Assembly: GCA_902803365.1 (NCBI GenBank)
Contig: CADCPU010000337.1
Span: forward strand, 1-5,396
Source: Oscillospiraceae bacterium
Lineage (GTDB): Bacteria; Bacillota_A; Clostridia; Saccharofermentanales; Saccharofermentanaceae
Length of the DNA stretch: 5,396 nt
Direction: 5' to 3'
Positions within the stretch are counted from its first letter, which is position 1. Each line of letters begins with the position of its first letter. Shown here in pieces: positions 1-5,341 of the stretch. Position numbers and translations under genes: made by a program. Under the pieces are notes generated by a model. The model worked only from the letters and a program-made list of their open reading frames with translations. It did no database searches and was not told the origin of the DNA.

Positions 1-162
1 CTTCCTTCCTGGAACAACGTTCTTTCTGTTGAGCAGAGAGACAAGATCGCTTTCGAGTACAGAGAGGCTAATACAGTTCACTCTGAGAAGGTGGGCCGTA
101 ACGATCCATGCCCTTGCGGTTCAGGCAAGAAGTACAAGAAGTGCTGCGGTAAGAACGCCTGA
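1..162 (+). CDS. C-terminal end of a SEC-C zinc-binding motif protein (SecA or stand-alone SEC-C protein), 5' truncated
   Basis: Reading from base 1 gives 53 residues ending at a TGA at 160-162; the start lies outside the window. Residues 31-50 form a textbook SEC-C motif, [20 protein letters not shown], with the C-x-C-x8-C-C zinc ligands at Cys37, Cys39, Cys48 and Cys49 of the visible part. This motif is known at the extreme C terminus of SecA, where it binds zinc and contacts SecB or the ribosome, and also at the end of various stand-alone SEC-C proteins. The preceding 30 residues (start LPSWNN, then a charged helix-like stretch) are not enough to tell the two apart, so no gene symbol is given. 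The gene lies 34 bases upstream of mreC in the same direction with no terminator between them, so read-through into the mre genes is plausible. Confidence 0.85.
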   Translation, partial: LPSWNNVLSVEQRDKIAFEYREANTVHSEKVGRNDPCPCGSGKKYKKCCGKNA

Positions 163-183
163 TTATTACTGAATTTGATCCTA

Positions 184-189
184 AGAGGT
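184..189 (+). promoter_or_regulatory. Ribosome binding site that fixes the GTG start of mreC
   Basis: AGAGGT lies 7 bases upstream of the GTG at 197, normal Shine-Dalgarno spacing. The only nearby ATG (192-194) is followed at once by TAG (195-197) and cannot start the gene, so GTG is the supported start. No convincing promoter is seen in the 163-196 gap; transcription probably enters from upstream. Confidence 0.65.
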
Positions 190-196
190 AGATGTA

Positions 197-1099
197 GTGC
201 GAAGATTTTTTGCTAACAAATGGGTAATCGTGGCTCTTATAGCCCTGCTTCTTGTTATCCTCATAATCTTCGGACTTATACCTAACAGTCCGATCTACAA
301 AGTGTTGACGCCTATCAGAGCCGTCTCAAACCCTGTCCAGGGCGCGGTAAAGTCGGCCGGCACCACACTTGATGACTATTGGGCTGCCATCTCCGACGGT
401 GTTGCCATCAGAAAGCAGAACGTCGAATTATCGGAAGAGATCGCAAGACTTCAGTACGAGGTCAACAAGAACGAAGAGGCCATCAGACGTTATGAGGAGC
501 TTAAGGAAGCATTCCATATCAAGGATACTTTCAGTAACTATGACATCTTCGGCGCTTCGGTCCTGTCGCGTGAAGCCGATGAATGGTTCAGCGTCATAAG
601 GATCAACATGGGTAAGGACGACGGTCTTGATATCTCCAAGAGCGGTTCTTACGCAGTTATCGATACAAAGTCATATTTGATCGGTCGTGTCATCGAGACA
701 AATAATTCCGACAGTAAGATCCTTCCTCTGATCCACGAAGGATTTACCGTTGTCGGTAAAGTTAATGAAGTCAACGGAGCAGTCTTGAAGATCTCCGGTG
801 ACGCTGCTTTGAAGAACAGTAACCTTTGCCTTGTTACGGGAATCTCGCCCGACGTTGACCTCAAGGTCGGTACCGAGATCGTAACATCAGGTGAGGGCGG
901 CTTGTTCCCTCAGGGTATCCCTGTAGGAACCATCGAGTCGGTCGATTATTCTGATCCGCTCGACATAACGGCTACTCTGCGCCCGTATGCTGATATCGAC
1001 GACCTGAAGGACGTCTTCATCATGGTCCCGATCGTTCAGGAAACGACAGAAGAAGCAGAGGCTCCGGCAGAAGGGGGCGAGGTCGCTGATGCGAATTGA
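197..1099 (+). CDS. mreC: Rod shape-determining protein MreC
   Basis: MreC is a bitopic scaffold of the elongation machinery, linking the MreB/MreD/RodA membrane complex to PBP2 on the outer face of the membrane. The 300-residue product has the expected plan: a short basic N terminus (MRRFF), one transmembrane helix at about residues 9-28, a charged coiled-coil at about 72-107, and then the two-beta-barrel MreC domain. Family hallmarks are [16 protein letters not shown] (about 124-139) and [15 protein letters not shown] (232-246). Residues 281-300 form an acidic, Ala/Glu/Gly-rich tail that looks disordered. Length is normal for the family. Translation begins at a GTG supported by AGAGGT. The last 11 bases overlap the start of mreD, which implies translational coupling. 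Identification rests on motif, topology and order (mreC-mreD-mrdA). Confidence 0.95.
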   Translation: MRRFFANKWVIVALIALLLVILIIFGLIPNSPIYKVLTPIRAVSNPVQGAVKSAGTTLDDYWAAISDGVAIRKQNVELSEEIARLQYEVNKNEEAIRRYEELKEAFHIKDTFSNYDIFGASVLSREADEWFSVIRINMGKDDGLDISKSGSYAVIDTKSYLIGRVIETNNSDSKILPLIHEGFTVVGKVNEVNGAVLKISGDAALKNSNLCLVTGISPDVDLKVGTEIVTSGEGGLFPQGIPVGTIESVDYSDPLDITATLRPYADIDDLKDVFIMVPIVQETTEEAEAPAEGGEVADAN

Positions 1100-1709
1100 T
1101 CTGATACGTAAGATCGCTCTTTATGCCGTATATATCATCCTTTTGACCTGTTTTCAGGTCTCATTTCCGGACAAACTTTCTTTTAACGGTCAGATCGCTG
1201 ATCTGATGTTTGTTTTTGTTGTGCTTTCGGCATACATGTTCGGCTTCCGTGACGGTGTCATAGTCGGTATCATCGTTGGCGTGCTCCGCGATTCTTTTGC
1301 TGCTCCTGCCGTAATCGACTTCGGCGGTAATACGATCACGTCAGTCGGCATCGGTGCTTTCGTAATGTTCTCCGCAGCTGTTTTCGGTGCCACGGTATTT
1401 ACGATCAAGATAAAGCGCAAAGTTCCGTTCGCATTCCTGACGGTCTTGACCGCAACTGTTACATATAAGCTCATCGGTCACAGTGTGATCTGGGTATGGA
1501 ATGCAGTATTTTCAGACAACAACTACAGGCTCTCGGCTTCGCAGATCATCATCGATTCAGTCGGAACCCAGGTCCTTCTTAACCTTGCATGCGCAATACC
1601 GATCTGGCTCCTTTTGCGCTTTGCGGGTCCATATAAAAAAGGCATTAATCCTGCTCTTGAGGACAAAGGCCTTATGCTTGGAGGTGATTCGTCGTGGCTA
1701 ACAATCTGA
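1089..1709 (+). CDS. mreD: Rod shape-determining protein MreD
   Basis: MreD is the small polytopic membrane partner of MreC in the elongasome. The 206-residue product is very hydrophobic, with about five to six predicted membrane segments near residues 8-24, 36-53, 55-68, 83-106, 113-137 and 158-178. The glycine-spaced stretch with two acidic-flanked ends, GFRDGVIVGIIVGVLRDSF (52-70), is typical of MreD. The ATG at 1089 is preceded by a purine-rich run (AAGGGGG at 1071-1077 and GAGG at 1079-1082), and the gene overlaps mreC by 11 bases. The protein is longer than the usual 160-175 residues; the extra length includes a tail of about 28 residues after the last helix (GPYKKG to the end). That tail is encoded where the ribosome binding site of mrdA sits, and the stop lies inside mrdA. 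MreD sequences diverge strongly, so position between mreC and mrdA carries much of the call. Confidence 0.9.
   Translation: MRIDLIRKIALYAVYIILLTCFQVSFPDKLSFNGQIADLMFVFVVLSAYMFGFRDGVIVGIIVGVLRDSFAAPAVIDFGGNTITSVGIGAFVMFSAAVFGATVFTIKIKRKVPFAFLTVLTATVTYKLIGHSVIWVWNAVFSDNNYRLSASQIIIDSVGTQVLLNLACAIPIWLLLRFAGPYKKGINPALEDKGLMLGGDSSWLTI
1680..1687 (+). promoter_or_regulatory. Strong ribosome binding site for mrdA inside the mreD coding region
   Basis: GGAGGTGA, close to a full anti-16S complement, lies 6 bases upstream of the GTG at 1694. It supports that GTG as the start of mrdA even though it creates a 16-base overlap with mreD. The strong site may compensate for the weaker start codon. Confidence 0.75.
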
Positions 1710-4051
1710 AAGATGACGGCCTTTATGTTTTCGATGAAGACAAACGAGATCAACCCAAGATAAACGAAGAAAGCCTTCTCGTTAAGATATTTAATCTCAT
1801 CCGTAACCGCTATTTTGTTCTTGCGGTGGCGTTCTGCGTATTTGGCGTGATCATCCTCGTAATGACGGCCTTGCTCCAGTTCTCCGGATTCCAGAAGACG
1901 ATCTCATCTTCAACCAAGGGTCTTCAGAAGACATATTCCGTCAATGCTCCGCGCGGCGACATCCTTGACGCCAACGGAATCACTCTGGCTACTACTGAAG
2001 AGGTCAATTCGCTCCTTATATCAGATGCGGGTCTTGATGATGAGAAGCTCAATTCCATGTGTCTTGAGCTGAGCTATCTGTTTGATGAATATAACTGCAG
2101 GAGCATCAGCGGCATCGACGATTACTTTAAGATCGATCCGTTCGAGTTTCTCGCTTCCGAAGAGAAAACTCGCCTTTGGCAGACTAACCACAATCTTTTT
2201 AATCTTACGGAGGCCGCTCAAGGCGTAATCGTTACTTATTCTGATAATTATGTAAAGAGCGATCCGATGATCTTCTTCCTCTATCTCAGGCAGAAGTTCA
2301 ATATCGATACTGCGCTCTCAGATGAAGAAGCGTTCAGGATCATAAGGATCAGATATCAGATCTTCCAGGACCTCTGGGCGTTCCAGAATGGTACGCCTGT
2401 ACAGATCGCAACCGATGTTCCTGAAGAACTTATTCTTCTCTTGGAAGAACAGAACTATCACTTCATGGGACTTATAGCGACTAAGGATTACCGTCGCGTA
2501 TATACACCGCAGGCACAGCTTTCCTGCCACGTTGTCGGTTATGTCGGTAACATCACGCAGGAGTCTCTTGCGAGCCTCGCTCCGTTCGGTTACCAGTCTT
2601 CCGATATCATCGGTCAGAGCGGTGTCGAATCGCAGATGGAACGATATCTGCACGGTCAGGCAGGTACAGCCGCTTACTCGACATGGACAGAGGACGGGGA
2701 AGACACCATGTATTTCCCAAGTACATACGGTGAAGACGCAGTAGCAGGTTCCACGGTCAATCTTACTATCGATTCAAACCTCCAAAAGGTCGGTATCGAA
2801 GCTTTGAAGCAATATATCGAAGACGCGAAAAATGCCGAACTTCGTGATCCTAAGGGTTATAAAACGGCTAACGCAGGCGCTTTTGTCGTTATGAACTGTA
2901 AGAGCGGTGCGGTCCTTGCTATGGGCTCTTATCCGAACTTTGACCCTAATGACTTCGTTCTTGCCATGACAGGTGACAAGCAGGCTGAAGAGCAGCGAGA
3001 ATACTATCTCGGAATGAACGAATATGAGGAGATCGCGAGTGTCGATATGCCGCTTTGGAATCGTGCCATCATGTCACAGTACGCGCCGGGTTCCACATTT
3101 AAGATGTGTACGGCTTTGGCAGCTCTTGAGAAAGGTGCGATCACCTTGGACGATACATGGGCACGTTGTGAATCTCCTATCGATATAGGCGGTTGGGAGT
3201 TCAAGTGTCTCGAGTTCCCGAATGACGGTCACGGTCCGTTGAACCTCAACAGTGCTACTGCAACATCTTGTAATATCTACTTTATGCGCGTTGGCGTTGA
3301 TACCGGTATCGATAATATCGATAAGATGGGTGAGCGCTTAGGCCTCGGAGAACTTACGGGAATCGACCTTCCGGGTGAGATCTGCGGTGTCCGTGCAAGC
3401 CGTGAGACAAAGCGTCTCATGCATGAATCAGAATATGACAGAACATGGTTCCCGGCTGATACGGCGCAGTCTGCTATCGGTCAGTTCGATAACTGTTTTA
3501 CGATCCTTCAGCTTTGCCGTTATACATCGGCCATTGCGACCGGAAAGCTCGTAACACCTTATGTTATTGACAGTGTTGTTGCTCCGGACGGCGTAATAAT
3601 GTATCAGGGACAGAAGCCTTCAACCAATCTCGGTATCAGCGAAGCAAACCTTGATGCGGTCCGTAATGCGATGCGTTGTGTAGTTAGCGGAACTTCCGAT
3701 TGGCCTGGTACCGCCCAGGAAAACCTTGCTGATTTCCCAATTAGTGTTGCCTGTAAGACTGGTACGGCTGAGACAGGTTACGAGGAGATCCGTAAAGAGT
3801 ATTCAAACGGTCTTTTCGTATGCTACGCGCCAGCTGATGATCCTGAGATCGCGATCGCACTCGTTGTTGAGAAAGGTGAGTGGGGTGCATCCACTACAGT
3901 TATCGCCAAAAAGCTCCTTGCCGCATACTTCGGTGTTCCTGCCGACGACGGTAAGAATGTATATGAGCTTGAGCCTATCCTTGGCGATGATCTGGCTCTT
4001 CCGCCTGAGCAGCCTCAGGAGACCGTTCAGAATGAAGAACCGGCAGGCTGA
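1694..4051 (+). CDS. mrdA: Penicillin-binding protein 2 (class B, elongation-specific peptidoglycan D,D-transpeptidase)
   Basis: This membrane-anchored transpeptidase cross-links new peptidoglycan during cell elongation and works with a RodA glycosyltransferase and MreC/MreD. The 785-residue product has a cytoplasmic N terminus of about 38 residues, one membrane anchor (about 40-62), the PBP-dimer/pedestal start NAPRGDILDANG (84-95), the class B signature GQSGVESQMERYLHGQAG (307-324), and a C-terminal transpeptidase domain. The three penicillin-binding motifs are complete: S467-TFK with catalytic Ser467 and Lys470, S525-C-N527, and K688-TGT. The protein is longer than Gram-negative PBP2 (about 630 residues), partly because of an enlarged pedestal region (about 110-260) and partly an acidic, proline-rich tail after about 752. 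Position directly after mreCD favours PBP2/MrdA over the division enzyme FtsI or sporulation SpoVD. No terminator follows. Confidence 0.93.
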   Translation: MANNLKDDGLYVFDEDKRDQPKINEESLLVKIFNLIRNRYFVLAVAFCVFGVIILVMTALLQFSGFQKTISSSTKGLQKTYSVNAPRGDILDANGITLATTEEVNSLLISDAGLDDEKLNSMCLELSYLFDEYNCRSISGIDDYFKIDPFEFLASEEKTRLWQTNHNLFNLTEAAQGVIVTYSDNYVKSDPMIFFLYLRQKFNIDTALSDEEAFRIIRIRYQIFQDLWAFQNGTPVQIATDVPEELILLLEEQNYHFMGLIATKDYRRVYTPQAQLSCHVVGYVGNITQESLASLAPFGYQSSDIIGQSGVESQMERYLHGQAGTAAYSTWTEDGEDTMYFPSTYGEDAVAGSTVNLTIDSNLQKVGIEALKQYIEDAKNAELRDPKGYKTANAGAFVVMNCKSGAVLAMGSYPNFDPNDFVLAMTGDKQAEEQREYYLGMNEYEEIASVDMPLWNRAIMSQYAPGSTFKMCTALAALEKGAITLDDTWARCESPIDIGGWEFKCLEFPNDGHGPLNLNSATATSCNIYFMRVGVDTGIDNIDKMGERLGLGELTGIDLPGEICGVRASRETKRLMHESEYDRTWFPADTAQSAIGQFDNCFTILQLCRYTSAIATGKLVTPYVIDSVVAPDGVIMYQGQKPSTNLGISEANLDAVRNAMRCVVSGTSDWPGTAQENLADFPISVACKTGTAETGYEEIRKEYSNGLFVCYAPADDPEIAIALVVEKGEWGASTTVIAKKLLAAYFGVPADDGKNVYELEPILGDDLALPPEQPQETVQNEEPAG

Positions 4052-4066
4052 TTTTATAATTGTTTA

Positions 4067-4095
4067 TTGATTAATACTGACATTTTGCGTAAAAT
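4067..4095 (+). promoter_or_regulatory. Predicted sigma-A-type promoter for the MGS-fold/MBL gene pair
   Basis: TTGATT (4067-4072) and TAAAAT (4090-4095) are separated by exactly 17 bases in the AT-rich gap after mrdA, matching the TTGACA/TATAAT consensus at 4 of 6 and 5 of 6 positions. Transcription would begin near 4102, giving a short leader of about 20 bases before the start codon. The gap (4052-4123) is clearly richer in A and T than the flanking genes, which fits a promoter. No operator is recognised. Confidence 0.6.
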
Positions 4096-4110
4096 AGAAT
4101 AAGTTGATTT

Positions 4111-4116
4111 AGGAGG
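4111..4116 (+). promoter_or_regulatory. Ribosome binding site of the MGS-fold gene
   Basis: A perfect AGGAGG lies 7 bases upstream of the ATG at 4124 and fixes that start. Confidence 0.85.
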
Positions 4117-4123
4117 TACGCGT

Positions 4124-4516
4124 ATGAAGATTGTTTTGATGGCTGATAACAGTAAAAACGAACTTCTTGTCAATTTCTGTATCGCTTATCGTCCTTTACT
4201 TTCCAAGCATCAGTTGATCTCTGTATATAACACCGGCAAACTTCTCAAGAGTGCCGTTGATATTGAAGTTTCAGGACTTTCTGTCGATTACGAGAGCGGA
4301 TTTGAGCAGCTCGCATCACGTGCTGAGTTCAATGAGATCGACTGTGTCATCTACATCCGTGACGGCCGCAATGATCCTTTGCACAGTACAACAGAGCTTT
4401 TGAAGGTTTGCGACCTTAATAACATCCCTTATGCGACCAATATCGCTACAGCCGAGATCTTGATCCTCGCTATTGACCGTGGTGACCTCGACTGGCGTGA
4501 ATGGATCAAGGGTTGA
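4124..4516 (+). CDS. Methylglyoxal synthase family (MGS-like fold) protein with a degenerate active site
   Basis: Methylglyoxal synthase (MgsA) converts dihydroxyacetone phosphate to methylglyoxal plus phosphate. The 130-residue product aligns along its length with the Firmicute enzyme as remembered: IVLMAD at the N terminus, AYRPLLSKHQL (21-31), IDCVIYIRD (72-80), LLKVCDLNNIPYATNIATAEILI (92-114), and length is close to normal. However, the signatures that bind phosphate and catalyse are largely changed. The AHDxxK start reads ADNSKN (7-12); the TGTTG loop reads VYNTG (34-38); the GGDQQ motif with the catalytic Asp seems to be SGFEQ (58-62), putting Phe60 at the Asp; RDPL reads RDGR (79-82); and the PHxPD motif lacks its Asp. 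The sequence therefore supports the fold and family but not the classical activity. It may be a ligand-binding or regulatory paralogue; MGS-like domains also serve as allosteric domains in carbamoyl-phosphate synthase. It starts a two-gene unit with the MBL hydrolase. Confidence 0.75.
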   Translation: MKIVLMADNSKNELLVNFCIAYRPLLSKHQLISVYNTGKLLKSAVDIEVSGLSVDYESGFEQLASRAEFNEIDCVIYIRDGRNDPLHSTTELLKVCDLNNIPYATNIATAEILILAIDRGDLDWREWIKG

Positions 4517-4519
4517 TCC
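4503..4519 (+). promoter_or_regulatory. Hairpin at the gene junction enclosing the downstream ribosome binding site
   Basis: GGATCAA (4503-4509) and TTGATCC (4513-4519) are perfect 7-base inverted repeats around a GGG loop. The structure includes the AAGGG (4508-4512) that serves as Shine-Dalgarno for the ATG at 4522, and the TGA of the upstream gene (4514-4516). A ribosome finishing the upstream gene would melt it, so it could enforce coupled translation. No T-run follows, so it is not a terminator. The role is inferred. Confidence 0.4.
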
Positions 4520-4521
4520 TT

Positions 4522-5139
4522 ATGGATATCAAAACAGTACCTTATGGCCCACTCGGATCCAATATGTATATCATAATGGATCCGGCGGGTCTTATTATTA
4601 TCGATCCGTCCGTTGCACCGGACAGTTCCTTTGTTGCGCGTAAGATTGGCGATCGTTCCGTATCCGAGGTCCGCGCCATACTTATGACTCATGCTCATTT
4701 CGATCACACGAAGTGTCTTGATGCCTGGGTCGAAGCAACCGGTGCGCCGGCATATATTTCAGCTGACGATAAAGCTATCTTGTCTTCTGATTTCTATAAT
4801 TGCTCAGCTATGATGGATACTCCTTTGAGCTTTAAAACAGTGCCTTCGAAGTTGCCTGAGCACCTTGATCTTCTGGGTTACAGCATCCGCGTAATTCCTA
4901 CTCCGGGCCATACTTCGGGTTCGGTATGCTTCCTTTTCGAGAACGAAAACGTCCTTTTTTCGGGTGACACGCTCTTTGCAGGTTCTATCGGCCGAAGCGA
5001 TCTGCCTGACGGAAATGCCCGCAAGCTAGCTGAATCGCTTGCTCTGCTCGGCTCGCTGCCCGAAGACATCGTCGTTTATCCCGGCCATGGCTATCATACG
5101 ACAATAGCGATCGAAAAGAAGACAAATCCTTATATGTAA
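4522..5139 (+). CDS. Metallo-beta-lactamase-fold hydrolase, glyoxalase II-like
   Basis: This 205-residue protein is a small cytoplasmic MBL-fold hydrolase of the glyoxalase-II-like group; members typically hydrolyse thioesters such as S-lactoyl conjugates, but substrates vary. All metal ligands are present: T-H57-A-H59-F-D61-H62, His130 in TPGHTSGS, Asp149 in SGDTLFAGSIGRSDLP, and His189 in YPGHGYHTTI. The N terminus GPLGSNMYII (9-18) is characteristic. The ATG at 4522 is chosen because the family usually begins close to this motif, AAGGG sits 9 bases upstream, and the gene then starts 5 bases after the preceding stop. A start at 4501 would add seven residues and overlap the previous gene by 16 bases. 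It lacks the C-terminal domain of classical glutathione-dependent glyoxalase II, as is usual for the short bacterial members. Pairing with an MGS-fold gene suggests, but does not prove, a link to methylglyoxal metabolism. A terminator follows directly. Confidence 0.9.
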   Translation: MDIKTVPYGPLGSNMYIIMDPAGLIIIDPSVAPDSSFVARKIGDRSVSEVRAILMTHAHFDHTKCLDAWVEATGAPAYISADDKAILSSDFYNCSAMMDTPLSFKTVPSKLPEHLDLLGYSIRVIPTPGHTSGSVCFLFENENVLFSGDTLFAGSIGRSDLPDGNARKLAESLALLGSLPEDIVVYPGHGYHTTIAIEKKTNPYM

Positions 5140-5145
5140 CTATTC

Positions 5146-5174
5146 AGCCTGATCCTTTGCGGTCAGGCTTTTTT
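5146..5174 (+). terminator. Rho-independent terminator after the MBL hydrolase gene
   Basis: AGCCTGA (5146-5152) pairs perfectly with TCAGGCT (5163-5169). In RNA the stem extends inward by a U-G and a C-G pair, leaving a loop of six bases (5155-5160). A run of six T (5169-5174) follows at once. It starts 6 bases after the stop codon. There is no matching T-run on the other strand, so it works only for the rightward transcript. Confidence 0.88.
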
Positions 5175-5188
5175 AATCCCACTTCCGG

Positions 5189-5331
5189 CTCACCCCAGGG
5201 GTGAGTGAATCCCTCTCTTGCAACTTCGCACTCACCCTAAGGGTGAGTTTGCGCATCAACTTCAACTTTGTGCTCACCTTTAGGGTGAGTCTGTGCAGAA
5301 TTTATTCGTTTGAACTCACCTCAAGGGTGAG
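5189..5331. repeat. Four 17-base palindromes at exact 42-base period (tandem palindromic array)
   Basis: The palindromes are at 5189-5205 (CTCACCCCAGGGGTGAG), 5231-5247 (CTCACCCTAAGGGTGAG), 5273-5289 (CTCACCTTTAGGGTGAG) and 5315-5331 (CTCACCTCAAGGGTGAG). The outer arms CTCACC and GGTGAG are invariant; positions 7 to 10 vary. Starts are spaced 42, 42 and 42 bases. The 25-base segments between them are unequal but not random: a CAACTT-like stretch precedes palindromes 2 and 3 (CACTTCC before the first), and TGYGCA or GTGCA follows palindromes 2 to 4. The whole unit therefore looks like a diverged 42-base tandem repeat in which the palindrome is kept. No fifth copy is found at 5147 or 5357. The array lies between a terminator and a likely convergent gene end. 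It could be a hairpin-forming intergenic repeat or a set of protein-binding sites; neither is proven. Confidence 0.9.
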
Positions 5332-5341
5332 CCGTGCAGGC

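Noticed and set aside
192..197. ATG-TAG minimal open frame just before the mreC start
   Set aside because: It overlaps the GTG start and could in theory act as a start-stop element, but a six-base coincidence is not evidence of regulation.
2318..2653. 111-codon minus-strand open frame inside mrdA
   Set aside because: It is antisense to an intact, well-recognised PBP2 coding region, and its product shows no family motif.
4052..4123. Riboswitch or attenuator in the gap after mrdA
   Set aside because: At 72 bases with a leader of about 20 bases after the predicted promoter there is no room, and no stable stem followed by a T-run is visible.
4501..4521. Alternative ATG start at 4501 for the MBL hydrolase
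   Set aside because: The added residues (MDQGLIL) are unlike family N termini and the start has a weaker ribosome binding site than the ATG at 4522.
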